Source: Haemonchus contortus
Lineage: Eukaryota > Nematoda > Chromadorea > Rhabditida > Trichostrongylidae
DNA: 64,000 bases
Direction of reading: 5' to 3'
Assembly (NCBI GenBank): GCA_000469685.2
Contig: LS997567.1
Coordinates: 28,732,712-28,796,711, forward strand
Shown: one piece after another, positions 1 to 9,990 of the stretch
Layout of the letters: each line of letters opens with the position of its first letter
Numbering within the stretch: position 1 is the stretch's first letter
Position numbers and translations under genes: made by a program
Notes under the pieces: model-generated
The model's database searches: none
What the model saw: only the letters and a program-made list of their open reading frames with translations
What the model was told of the DNA's origin: nothing

Positions 1-530
1 AGAAAAGAGAAACCGAGCAGCTGTGAGGCAACTGCGTGAGTTCATCTTTGCTCATGCTGGTAACAAAGCAATTTCATGTCTGACTGACAGCAACTTCTGA
101 TCTCTTCAGCCAACTTGAATGGACCCAGATGACATATTATGACATCGGCTCGCCCGGCTGACGCCGGGCTACCCTCCTTCCCATGTTAAAATGGCCTCCC
201 CTCCTGCACCACCCAACAAGTTTGTGCGCTGTAAGTCCATGGGAACGGGAGCTATGAATTTCCGCTCAAACCCCGCACACTGGTCCACTGTGGGAGGAGT
301 CTAGTCCTGCCACCCACCATGAATGTTCTCATCCCGCCGCCTATACTCTTTCCAACTTTGAACTCTCTAGGACCACGGGGACAGGAGTTATGATTTTCCA
401 AAATGTTTTCATAAAGCGTTAATTTTTGGAGAACGCCCCTCCCATCAGGGGATGGGTCTCCCCATTTCGATCTAACTTACCAATGCACACCTCAAGCCAT
501 CTTTACACCCCAGTTTTGAAGCCGTCTAGT
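1..530. repeat. Dispersed tandem repeat with cccgccc / gttatgaatttt units
   Basis: No coding sequence is seen. From about 230 the same module recurs imperfectly: a stretch ending in aggagttatgaattttc, then CCCCGC(C)CACTG..GGGCGGAGT, then 'cctgcc..ccaccatgaatgttc'. The same module occurs at 39240-39640. A short hairpin, GCCCGG ctgacg CCGGGC, lies at 152-169, and a related GC-rich motif is found near 14516-14570. This looks like a genus-specific repeat family of unknown class. Confidence 0.6.
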
Positions 531-710
531 GACTAAATTTGGAATCGTGGTCCTCAGTACAGCTCACTTCGATGCACGCCACGCCCACTGTGGGCGGGGC
601 TGCGCCAAGCTGATATGTGATTTATGCTTCTCGGAACATGGCCCACCCATCCCACGCTTGACCCGGTCTCTCCACGCAGATCTCAGGGAGCTAAGGAAAT
701 TCGTGATGGA

Positions 711-790
711 CATACGACAGACAGACAGAAAGACAGACAGACAGAACGGCAGACAGACGGCCAGACATACAGAGAGACAGACGAAGGGCT
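711..790. repeat. (GACA)n-rich microsatellite
   Basis: Imperfect tandem GACA/CAGA units occupy this stretch and end in 'ggctttatagtaagtagga'. A similar layout, a simple repeat followed by a tata(ta)tag..agga tail, is seen at 16138-16200 and 39627-39690, so the tract is probably the tail of a dispersed repeat. Open frames here are low-complexity artefacts. Confidence 0.75.
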
Positions 791-929
791 TTATAGTAAG
801 TAGGATAACTAGACAACAATATGGCATATAACAGTGGATCGAAATGCTAATCTAAGATTATGTATTTTATTCAACAATAAAATAAGGGTTCGAGAACAAG
901 AAGGGATGAAGATGACTTTTGTCCTACCA

Positions 930-1310
930 GGGAAGGATCCCAAGTCGATGTGGCCATTTAAAATGAGACCTACACTGCTGCACAATTTTTGATACTGAGT
1001 TAAAATCTGCTTTCCAAATTTGCCAAGCGTTTCTCTGAATGGGGTTATGAGGTTGGTTTCAGAGAGCTTAACATGAGAAAACTTAAATTACCTGGATGTG
1101 CGTCGTTCCTCGTTCCTCAACGGCGGCTTGGTTCAGTGGTAACGGCGGCTCGGTTCAGTGGTAAGCGTGGCGCTTCATGTGCGAGAGACTAGGGTTCGGG
1201 TTTTCCGGTTGGCGGAATTTTTGCATTACATGGAATTTTTCCCTTAAGGACTAGAAAATACTCTCATGTCGGCTTTATCACGTTTTATGACCTTCTAACG
1301 CTTTGCTGAT
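930..1310 (+). repeat. tRNA-derived SINE, copy 1
   Basis: The element starts near 'ggaaggatcccaagt', runs through a body shared with three other copies, and carries a tRNA-like core near 1120-1200: an A-box-like 'ggttcagtggtaagcg' (duplicated as 'ggcggcttggttcagtggtaa' then 'ggcggctcggttcagtggtaag') and a B-box-like 'agggttcgggttt'. The tail, with 'cttaaggactagaaaatact' and ending near the motif 'acgctttgctga', is shared with the reverse-strand copy at 3485-3745. The duplication inside the A-box region is unique to this copy. Transcription by RNA polymerase III is inferred from the boxes only. Confidence 0.7.
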
Positions 1311-1514
1311 AATTTCTCCTACCTACCTATCTATTACCGAGTGGGAGATTCCTCCGTGCACGAACTGCGGAGGTCCGGGAGAGTCAAACGCATATGATGA
1401 GCAATGATTATGCTAGAGTATGTGTTGATGCTAGATTGGATGCGATGGTGCGTAGCAGCTCCGGACTCGCCTGCACCGGCACTGTTGGTAGTGGACTTGA
1501 AGACCAGAAAGCTA

Positions 1515-2430
1515 TTAGGTTGATGCATAATTATTGCGGATTTTTTCGCGGCTCTTTTTCTCTCGAAAGAATTTGATTTTCGTGTTCGGGTTTTTTCTAG
1601 AAATAATCTACTTGATTTCCTCTACAAGAATATACTCGGAAAACCATCCGTATATTCGCGAAATTAGGCTTTACTACTTCGAGAAATACTGGAAAGTGGC
1701 GCACTCATTCCGCGATCTCAGTAACTTTTCCGCGATCGTTCATTAGGTGATCTAGTGGAAGTACACATGATCTCCTGGTGGTCAAACACGGTCAAATACG
1801 GTCGAACATTTTGATATTTTCCATTTCCCTGCATTTTACCTGCCTCTATATATTAGATTGATGAATAATTATTGCAGATTTTTTCCAGCAAATTTTACTT
1901 GAAGAAACTTTAGAAACACTTAGCAAAGACATATTCAAATAATTACTCCGGAACTTATTCACCATCTACGTCAAGCACTGCTTCCCATTGATTAGTTAGT
2001 CGGATCCCAGAAGCGAAGAAGTTTTGATCCTTACGGGCGATCCACGCCTTGACATCGGCCATCAAGTCGTCCAATTCGACGTAACTTCTATTCTCTGACC
2101 ATTTTTTCGATGAGCGGTTGACGAGATAGTCCATAAAAGATCCTGCTGGTGAATATGTCAGATTTAGGGGCAGATCCCATTTCTTGGTTGGTTCTGGCTC
2201 ATTGTTCGATCGCCGAAAAGTTACTGAGAACGCGGAATGACTGCGCCACCTCCCAATCTTTCTCGAAGTAGTTAAGCCTAAATTCGCGAATATGCGGATG
2301 GTTTTTTGTATATATTCTTGTAGAGGAAATCAAGTAGATCATTCCTAGAAAAAGCCCGAACTCAATAGTCAAACACTTACGGGAGAAAAAAAGCCGCAAA
2401 AAAATCCGCAATAATTATGCATCAACCTAA
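1515..2430. mobile_element. Foldback mariner derivative with TA target duplication
   Basis: Both ends read TTAGGTTGATGCATAATTAT inward and are flanked by TA (1513-1514 and 2431-2432). The outer ~240 bp arms (1515-1750 and 2199-2430) are inverted copies of each other, so both give a similar 70-residue open frame; these frames are arm sequence and not genes. A third, diverged end (TTAGATTGATGAATAATTAT) lies inside at 1853. Between 1853 and 2199, on the - strand, is the C-terminal part of a mariner transposase (YSPAG..SFMDYL, then FFASGIRLTNQWEAVLDVDG at the end). It is therefore a rearranged, non-autonomous mariner, probably from the cecropia/irritans side of the superfamily. Confidence 0.75.
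1920..2195 (-). pseudogene. Mariner transposase C-terminal remnant
   Basis: Reading the - strand gives a frame with a YSP(A/D) motif followed by residues like SFMDYLVNRSSKKWSENRSY and then a tail of the type FFxxGIxxLxxxWxxxxDxxG, which is the usual mariner C-terminus. The N-terminal helix-turn-helix and the first two catalytic aspartates are absent. It sits inside the foldback element and cannot make an active enzyme. Confidence 0.65.
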
Positions 2431-2708
2431 TATTAGCTCGCTTTACCTCCACAAGAGCAGGTGAAGGGAATGACACCTTGCTCGGAGCTACCTTGAGGCT
2501 GATACAGCCAACAAAAGCTTATATCTCATTTCCTTTCAGAAAAATATGGTCAAACGCACCACCTCATATGAAATAGCTGATGACCTCAACCTGTGCGTGT
2601 ACACACGAGACCCTACGTTTTGCTTACTATCGCTTGTCTACTTTTAGTCCCCTCGGGCTAGATTTATAAAATTCATATTTCATTCAAGGTATGCCGCCGG
2701 CTACTTAA

Positions 2709-3227
2709 AGGCACTGTTCACGAAAAATGGTTTCGGAGATTTCCACATGGTTTGAATTCGACGTCCCCTCTGATACCATTTGTGCAGGAATGAGGTCGGA
2801 AAACGGTTGGATAGGGCACAATAAGGGGCCGGAGAGTGAGCCACGGTCGCCCTCCGCCCCTCGCTAGGCTGACTATGAAATCTAATTGCCGTTCACCACT
2901 TTCGCATTGGAGCGAAGTTGGTGAAAAATCGATAAGCTGGTTGGCAAATTGCCAGAGTCTGCCAATCAGATTGTCAGGCAAATTGGGTGTGTTGTCTGCT
3001 ATTGCAGACATTGCGTCGCCTTCGTGCACTCGCCCGAATACTCCCTTAACAGCGTTCTTCCAATGTGAAACTCGTCCAACCCCCCTTTCCGGCTCTTTTT
3101 TGACCCTTTCTATTTCTTTTTGTTCATCGTTTTTTGCGCTTTTTTCGTTGTTATCGCTTTTATTCTAGAGTAGTTCTATCAATTTCCGTCAAAAAAGGGT
3201 ACCCTGATTTTATCGTAAACGGTGCCT
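2709..3227. mobile_element. MITE with TTAA target duplication (piggyBac-like ends)
   Basis: The left end reads AGGCACTGTTCACGA from 2709, and the inverted right end reads AGGCACCGTTTACGATAAA. Each is flanked by TTAA (2705-2708 and 3228-3231), the target duplicated by piggyBac transposases. The element is 519 bp with no recognisable transposase; open frames inside on both strands are not conserved-looking. A matching right end (cgtgaaccgtgccttTAA) occurs at 21121-21139. Class assignment rests on TTAA plus terminal inverted repeats only. Confidence 0.65.
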
Positions 3228-3484
3228 TTAAACACTCACCCGGGTGATTTTGGGAATTTGGGGACGTCTACATATCTGATTTGGGGTTAGTGAGCGTAAA
3301 GCAGTGGGCTGTGACCAGTTTTTTTTCATCCGTTGATTCCATTGTGAGAAGCTTCTTTGTTTCAAGCTTCCGTGCCAGGGTATCACATCTGTTCATAAAA
3401 TGGCAAAAGTTATCCTAGTGTGAATATAGGGTGCATGGGCATGCAAGTAAAAGTGAAGTATTACTTTATGTTGATGAATATCAG

Positions 3485-3745
3485 CAAAGCGTCAAAAGGT
3501 CATAAATCGTGATAAAACCGCCATGAGAGTATTTTCTAGTCCTTAAGGACAAAATTCCATATAATGCAAAAGTTCCGTCCCCCACAAAAACCGAACCCTA
3601 GCCTCTCACCTATGAAGCGTTACGCTTACCACTACACCAAGCCGCCGTTGAGAAATGAGGCACATCCACGTAATTTAAGTTTTCTCATGTCAAGCTCACT
3701 AAAACCACCCTCATAACTCCGTTCAGTGAATTTGGAAAGCAGATT
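3485..3745 (-). repeat. tRNA-derived SINE, copy 2
   Basis: The reverse complement matches copy 1 closely. It reads through a body, then 'cggcggcttggtgtagtgg' (A box), 'taagcg', 'gaggctagggttcggtttt' (B box), then the shared tail with 'ccttaaggactagaaaatac'. The core here has one A box where copy 1 has two. The two copies are inverted relative to each other about 2.5 kb apart. Confidence 0.7.
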
Positions 3746-4004
3746 TTGTGTTTTTGGTTTCATTTCATTAGCTATTAAATGCAAAAGTATATTTCCCTGC
3801 AGTTTGCATTCGGACCGAGATGAGCCTCTCAAACCCTTCAAGACTCACTCAATGCCATTTCCAATTATTAGCATGCAAGAGGTACAGGGGCATAGTGAAA
3901 TTCTCTATGGTTTCGATAATGACCGTTAGCTATTGAATGCTTCTTTTGAAATCCTCTAAGGTTTCGATAATGATCGTTAGCTATTAAATGCTTCCTAAAT
4001 AATC

Positions 4005-4202
4005 TTTTGATGGGTCATCCAGAATTACAATCCTTTTTTAAATGGACTATTTTGATAGTCCTATCATCGAAAACATTGGTCCTTTGTCCCTTCCAGTTTT
4101 GTCCTAATACTGTAAGGGACAAAGGACCAATGTTTTCGATGATAGGACTATCAAAATAGTCCATTTAAGGAAGGATTGTAATTCTGGATGACCCATCAAA
4201 AA
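4005..4202. repeat. Near-perfect 198 bp palindrome (foldback MITE)
   Basis: Arms of about 87 bp, both beginning TTTTGATGGGTCATCCAGAA when read inward, are separated by a ~20 bp centre near 4094-4115. Only a few positions differ between the arms. The RNA or single strand would form one long hairpin. The motif 'gggtgaccca' continues just downstream (4207) and recurs at 55675 and 56875, so the palindrome belongs to a dispersed family. Confidence 0.85.
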
Positions 4203-4229
4203 CGTTCTGGGTGACCCAAGTTGTTAATG

Positions 4230-4870
4230 GGTCGGATTGGTAAAGACACAGTTCAAGATAATTTTGGGTAACCCAGATTATGACGAAAAATGGAAGATAC
4301 ATTGGAAAATAGTGCGGAGGCGAAGGAACTGCGTGGGTCGGCGTTTCCAAAGTGAGAAGAGGCTGGACGAGAATGAGACCAGAAGAACGAAGAAGAGGGG
4401 GGCGTTTGGACGAGCTACGCACAGTGCATCATTGCGTACGTGTGGGTCCTGCTGCAAATAACTGATTACGGTAAGCAAAAATTCATTCACATATGAGCAT
4501 AAGTAAACAAAAACCCTAGTTACAGCAGAAATACCTCAAGTTTCCAGTCTCTTGGGGTGGGAAATTAAAAAGGGATCACGGCAGCAAAAGAATAACGGAG
4601 GAAAAAAGAATGGGAGAAAAACATTGTCCATCGCTCGGCGATCATTTGGTTGTGTGTGGGTCCTAGAACGAATAATAGCAATCTGTATTGCCTCGCCACT
4701 CGTCTGACGTGACATCGATAGAGAGGCGGGAAAGCCACTCAAGCCAGCAACAGGGCTTCCACTATGCCCTGACCGTCGAGATTATGGGAGCAAGAGGGTC
4801 CCCTCAACCACCCATGGGAGCCATTGAGTGTTCCTAAGGGAACAACTCTGTAACCATTCTCACCTTTAGG
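4230..4870 (+). repeat. Unclassified dispersed repeat, copy A
   Basis: This stretch aligns colinearly with 20480-21135: shared blocks include 'ggacgagcta', 'gtaagcaaaaattcattca', 'gggatcacggcagcaaaa', 'aatgggagaaaaacat' and 'caacagggcttccactatgc'. There are many substitutions and no conserved open frame. The partner copy ends in a piggyBac-like terminus; here the corresponding spot (ctcacctttaggc) is degraded. Confidence 0.7.
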
Positions 4871-4879
4871 CAAAATCTT

Positions 4880-5500
4880 CATTGCCTTTGCTATCATATG
4901 AATATTGCTACATGATGTTTGATCACTACAGGCAGTATAGGGGCGACTGGCGACTCACTTGAGTGGAGATACGCATCCCTCGTTTAACCTTACGGAGCTT
5001 ACGCTATAGAGCCCTTCTTAAGGAAGCTATCGCGTTATGGTTGTTAAAAAAGTTGTTATAAAAGTTACGGGAATGGTAAGACGTCATTGGTTTTGTAGCT
5101 ACCGGCGCGAATAGTCCTATTGGAGCTTCAATCCGATTGCACTTCCTGAAACACCACGCGTCCGTCCCAGCAAGACTGGACTCTTCCAAGCCGAACTTTA
5201 CCAATAGTGGTGCCTACGCGGACTGTCCGGCATCATTGCACCGAAGAAGGGCCATTCTGCTCCGTTGATCTTGATCCTTTTGCTTCGTGGTCCCTGATCA
5301 GGGAGGAGGCTTATCAACCCTACTTTGGAGTCTTTGATAGCAAGTTTCAAGAACGGTTGACGAGAAATGGAGGGGAGATAATTGCGTTCAACAAGTGAAT
5401 ACTTCAAGAACAAACTGCGTCTTTGACCGCGTTCGTTCAAAAAGGATATTTTGAAATGTGATGAGAGCTTGTTAATGCACATAATGTATGCATTCTTGTA
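4880..5500 (+). repeat. Dispersed repeat family R1, copy 1
   Basis: Between 5007 and about 5500 this matches 55985-56520 and 57165-57720 in order: 'atggtaagacg(c)cattggttt', then 'ggtcc..gatcag..gagg', 'agtttgga(g)', 'gatagcaa', and 'atgatgagagcttgttaatgcacataatgta'. No protein signal is evident. The bandit-like mariner inserted at its right end. Confidence 0.5.
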
Positions 5501-5636
5501 CATATATTAGGCCATCCCATTCAAGAGTTCGCAGACATCTAGAGGTATGGCGGGATATTAGGAAAGAGGCTGTCACCATCGACATTATTTTGATCAGGCG
5601 CGAATACTGTCTGCTACGACACTGCGTCATTTCGAC

Positions 5637-6480
5637 ATGATTGCTGCAGAAAATATTGAGAAACTGAAAAGAAGTATTACGGAGCAGGATCAACGCGTAA
5701 TTATCGAATGGGGCGTTATACAAGGAGTGTCGCTCGAATTTATCGTGAGCTCAGTCAACAATTGAACGGGACGAAGTTCTCCAAGCGTAATAACGAAAAG
5801 TGGGTGCGAATGTTCAAAGAAGGAAGAACGGAGACAAGTGAAGGTTGAGGTGGTGCTCACAATTTTCCCTCCGCACACGAAGAACGAGTAGCTGAAATCA
5901 AGCGTCGAATGGCTGAGCGCAGAGACTGAACCATTGTCGAACTAGCCCACGAGACCGGCATTCCTGCTACTACCGTTGGCCGAGTTGTGTCCAAAGAATT
6001 GAAGATGGTCAAGAAGATGTGTGTATGGGTACCCTATTTGCTCACTGAAGCACAGGTCCAAAACTGTATTGATGCCTGCAGAAACAATTTATTCCGCCAC
6101 CGACGTCACCCGCGACTCTTGAAAGGAACGTTGGCTATAGATGAAACATGGTGCGCCGATGAAAAAGCGCTCGAATCGGTTCATCAAGAGTTACGTTATT
6201 CCAAGCGAATGCTCATAATGACAGTGGATTTCTGGGGCATGGCGTTCTGGCGACTCTGTTCTGAAAAAACGTCCGTCACTGCTGAAGTGTATTGCCAGTT
6301 TTTCGACGATAATATCGACAATTGGATGGCAGCACACAACTTCAAGAAGGCAATTATCGCTCTGAACAATGCCAAGCCCCACGCATCTCGAATTGTGCAC
6401 CAGTTTTATGAAGAAAAGAATATTATAATAGAATATATTATAATAGAATAATATAACAGCATTTTATCTGCGTATGTTGA
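5637..6480 (+). pseudogene. mariner transposase (bandit-like), inactivated
   Basis: The N-terminal part is frameshifted and interrupted by stops. From 5987 to 6451 one frame reads the linker and catalytic core: a KMCVWVPYLLT segment, then IDETW with the first catalytic aspartate. Immediately after IDETW about 48 nt present in the other copy are missing, with TGG on both sides, so about 16 residues are deleted. At the second catalytic site the family DNAxPH motif reads LNNAKPHASR: the first aspartate codon has become AAC (Asn). The frame then runs into AT-rich 'aatagaatatattataatag' and ends. The related hookworm element is known to encode a D,D34D mariner transposase; this copy cannot function. 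Confidence 0.85.
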
Positions 6481-6491
6481 AAAGAAGCTTC

Positions 6492-6882
6492 GGCACTATT
6501 TACCCTTTACTGCCCCACTGTCGAGAAAGGGCTGGATTTCTATCGAATTTTTTCAAGAAAAAATGAAACCGGCTAGGAACTTGCCTAGAGGGGTAATTTG
6601 ACCCATAGAACACGAATATCGCATCCACTCATCATGAAAAGGCCTGGGACACTAGTTAGGGGCAAGTTTTCAGCAGAAGCGGTGATCCAGCGATTTGGCA
6701 CAGGCGCCTGTAGCGCAGGCGCTAGGCATCTCTATGACAAATGGATGCACTATTCGTGTTCTACGGGTCAAATTACCTCTGTAGGCAAGCTTCAGCTTAG
6801 CCGGTTTCATCTTCTTTGAAAAAATTCGGTAGAAATCCAGCCCATTCTCGACAAGGTGGGGCAGTAAAGGGTAAATAGTGCC
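6492..6882. mobile_element. 391 bp palindromic insertion with 8-bp GAAGCTTC duplication
   Basis: Terminal inverted sequences begin GGCACTATTTACCCTTTACT on both sides. The arms extend about 130 bp inward with a few mismatches and one 3-5 bp indel, through 'aaaccggct' and 'gaacacgaat'. GAAGCTTC flanks both ends (6484-6491 and 6883-6890). The other bandit-like copy shows the uninterrupted sequence 'aagaagctagttggtg', so this is a clean insertion. An 8-bp duplication suggests hAT- or Merlin-type movement. No open frame encodes a transposase. Confidence 0.8.
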
Positions 6883-6997
6883 GAAGCTTCTTGGTGTCCA
6901 GATGCTACTTGGGCGCTGGGAGAGGGTCGTCGACAATTATGGAGCCTACCTGACAAAACACTAAAATATTAGCCTTTTACCTCGTTTGCTGTTCATT

Positions 6998-7585
6998 TTA
7001 TTCGAATAAAAGCTTGCGAATGCGCGGGACCCAACTTCTTCTCCACGATTTTCTATCTTGAGCCAATGCCGTCCAGTGGACTGATACCTTAATTGAATTA
7101 GAATCGCAGATATTGTTTCTGTGAGCAAGTGAGTCTTGCCATCGTAGAGGAAGTCGACCACGAGGCCATTTCTTCTCGCGTGGTTCCCAGCCCACACTTG
7201 TTGTGCTCCAACGACCGTCATCGCGCCTTATTAGATGTCCAGCGAAGGTGTGTTTTGCTTTGTCGATGTGCAGAATAATATCGCGAACTTTAGACATCGA
7301 ACGTATGTCTCCGTTGTGCAGCCTGTTGAGCCGTTGTTGATGCGAGGTTATCCCTACCATTCGACGCCCAAGGGATATTTGTATCCTTCGTAGCTGCTCT
7401 TCCAAATTTTTCGTCAGAGACCAAGTTTCGCTTGCGTAGCTCAGGGCTGGTAGCACCGTGGAGTTAAACAGGGTTGCTTGCAATTCGTCGTCCCTGGTAT
7501 GTTCAATTACGTTTCTGATCGAATTATACGCAGCCCAGCCGGCTTTTTTCCTTCTCATCAACTCGCTCTTCCGGTCATTTTTCAT
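6998..7585 (-). pseudogene. RTE C-terminal domain fused to mariner end
   Basis: The 195-residue frame carries the hallmark RTE tail: LFNSTVLPALSYASETW, EEQLRRIQISLGRRMVGIT, RDIILHIDKAKHTFAGHLIR, DDGRWSTTSVGWEPRE and RGRLPLRWQDSL. The last residues (IRKLLFE) are read out of the truncated mariner, showing the two elements are joined at 7020/7021. In intact RTE elements the frame ends close to this point, so little of the protein is missing. The 3' untranslated region is lost. Confidence 0.8.
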
Positions 7586-7603
7586 GTTAAGTAGTCGGCC
7601 AAG

Positions 7604-8911
7604 TTACACGTATTCATGGACATCCTCTAAGGGTTCTCCCCGTAGGTAAACAAGATTGCGATCTGAGTATTCGTTCCTCATACATTTCGTTTTCTTCATG
7701 TCGATGTTCGAACCGGCCTTGATACCAACTGGATACAGGTCATTTAACGTTTGAGAAGTTTGATCCGATGTTCTTGAAATGAGAACTATGTTGTCCGCAA
7801 ATCTCAGGCGACTTAAATACCTTCCGTCGATTTTGATTCCTTTGGAATCCCATGCGCAGTGACGTATAGTGTATTCTAGGCATGCAGCGAAAGGATTTGG
7901 GGAGGTAGGGTCTTTTTGGCGGACTCCTTTTTCCATGGTGACCTCTAGGTCGTGAAAGAACGGTCGGAACACTGTTACGCATCCTGAGTAGCATTCCTTT
8001 AAAATTTTCGTGTAACCGGGATCGATACCTTGTTCGTTAAGAGCCGACCATATCCTTTCTCGTTCTATTGAATCGAATGCTTTCCTATAGTCGATGAATG
8101 TTAGTATCACCGGTTCATGGTATTCTCGAGCAGCTTCAATAATTCGACAGCAAGTAATGATGTGGTTTAAAGTGCTGAACACCCGCCGGAATCCTGCCTG
8201 TTCGACCGGTTGGGCTTCATCAAGTTGCCTCCTTATTCGAGCGAGGAGGCAACGTGTGAATACTTTGTATATCACCGGTAGGAGCGTCATTGGTCGATAG
8301 TTGTCCAAGTCTTCTTTGTCTCCTTTTTTGAACAGCAGAATTGTCTTGGATTTTCTCCATGCGTCTGGTGCTTTGCAGTCATTGACGTAGCGAATGAAGC
8401 CTTGGGCTAAGGCACAGTGAATTTTATGACTGCATGCTTGTAGGGCCTCCAGGGATAATCCGTCAGCTCCAGGGGCTTTTCCTTTCGGCATTGTTTCGAT
8501 TGCGTGACGAACTTCTGATGGTAAAAATGATGGCACCATTTCTCCGATAGGTATCTGTTCAGTGGAGATGACGTGGTCAGATTTAAAGAGAGTCGAATAG
8601 AAATTCGTCAAAATCGATTCCATTCCTGGTCGAGACGTAGTTCTGGAACCATCCCGGCCTTTCAAGCAAGAAATCGTCAAGCGGTACTGCGCCAGCTCTC
8701 GTTTTGTCTTTTTCACACTACGCCTGTTGGACGCAGTTTCTAATAGACGGTAATTGGAGAAATTCTTGAGATCTTCAGCAAGTCTTTGTCTACAGAGCCG
8801 ATTTAGTAATGTGTATTCAACATGATTGTTTTTCCGATCCATTTGCCTCCTCTTAGCAAGAAGATTTCGTGTGGCATCAGATATCATACGGGAGTTGTGA
8901 TTAGGAGCCAA
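7604..8911 (-). pseudogene. RTE reverse transcriptase domain, active site mutated
   Basis: The 435-residue frame contains the fingers and palm of a non-LTR reverse transcriptase: KGKAPGADGLSLEAL, WRKSKTILLFKKGDKEDLDN, YRPMTLLPVIYKVF, FIDYRKAFDS (first catalytic aspartate) and the palm box RLRFADNIVLIS. In active members this box is (F/Y)ADD; here the second aspartate codon is AAC, giving FADN. The RQGDP.SP motif is also altered to RQKDPTSPNP. The preceding endonuclease reading is continuous with it except for stops near 8935 and 9155. Confidence 0.85.
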
Positions 8912-9364
8912 AATGCGCTATTGTGATGCAAGAGTAGAGAGAGTATTCAGAAGGTAGTCATAGTCCTCGTTTATGTCCTCTTTCATATACAAAGGTACGT
9001 TCTCTATCAACGTCTTCAGCGTATTTGTATCGAGAACAATCGCTCTAGGTTGTCTCGATTGAATTCTCGACAGGCGCACATGGCTTCGCTCGAAGTGCAG
9101 CCGTGCGTGTAGAAGTCAATGATCACTTCCAGTATTGAATGATGGGACCACGCCGACATCTGTGATGGCTCTTCTGCTACACAGGATATGGTCTAGTTCG
9201 TGGTAGTATTGCCCATTCGGGGACACGTAAGTCCATCTCTTCGTTGGCGCTTTAACGAACTGGCTGCTACCATGAAACATGTGATGTATCTCGCAAATTT
9301 CGCCAGCCTCTCTCCAGCGGCGTTCCGTTGTTGAGCACAGTTTGGTCAGATGAAGCGTTCCCCC

Positions 9365-9990
9365 TTATCCTCTTCCACCAACTCGTCCGTTAAAATCATC
9401 AGATACCACTATGTAGCTGCTTTTCTGCGATCGAACGAGCTCGCCGAGATAGTCGTAAAGTTCCTCATGTTGATCGTCGGAACAATCACTGGTGGGGGCG
9501 TATACTTGAACGGTAGAAACGCTGATGTCCTTGGTCAAAGTCGCGGTCAGGATACCGGATCGATGACTATAAAATGTGACACTCGTAACTTTCTTTGCAA
9601 ACTCGGGAGCAACTATAAAGCCAACTGCTGATGTTGCTCCTCTCTCACGAGTGCCAAGAAAAACTGCAGTTCCATCACTCCATGTACACGTCAAAGGCTC
9701 TTTCCCCTTCGTTTCACTCAGTCCAATCACATGATATGAAATTCGTTGTGATTCTTCAATCAAGGTTGAGAGCTGAATGGTCGTACTAACGCTCCTGCAC
9801 TTATAAGTGCTCCTGCACTTATAAGTGCTTGTGATCAGGTGGCTCATTCTTGTCCTTTTCCTATGGTAGCCTACGGCCCTGAGACTTCTTCGCCTTTCCT
9901 TCCTTGCCTTGACTGTGTGCTGATCCAGCGCTGCCAAACTGGACAGGGGCGGTGTGCAGGGGACTAAGGCGAGTGGCAGAAGTGGTCGCA
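9365..9990 (-). pseudogene. RTE APE-type endonuclease domain
   Basis: The frame holds an N-terminal ISYHVIGLSETKG motif with the catalytic-type glutamate, a middle ERGATSAVGFIVAP, then DISVSTVQVYAPTSD and the terminal SDDFNGRVGGRG. The first stretch, with the duplicated STYKCRSTYKCRS, comes from the 18-bp DNA duplication near 9795 and would disturb the fold. The last part of the domain, with WTYVSPNGQYYHELDHI and a SDH motif followed by a stop, lies at about 9000-9350. Confidence 0.8.

Larger units (their letters stand above)
5507..7020 (+). mobile_element. bandit-like mariner, copy 1 (broken)
   Basis: The left end at 5507 reads TTAGGCCATCCCATTCAAGA after a TA, matching the intact ends of the copy at 40080-41364. 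The transposase lies on + from about 5637. The element is split by a 391 bp palindromic insertion (6492-6882). After the insertion the 3' part resumes (ttggtgtccagatg..) up to 'aaagcttgcgaa' at 7020, where it stops about 22 bp short of the expected end and joins RTE LINE sequence. The right terminal repeat is therefore missing and this copy could not be mobilised. Confidence 0.85.

Noticed and set aside
529..831. Open frames over the GACA tract, both strands
   Set aside because: Low-complexity translation with no start context or homology.
1534..2411. Two similar 70-codon frames on opposite strands
   Set aside because: They are the two inverted arms of one foldback element and not duplicated genes.
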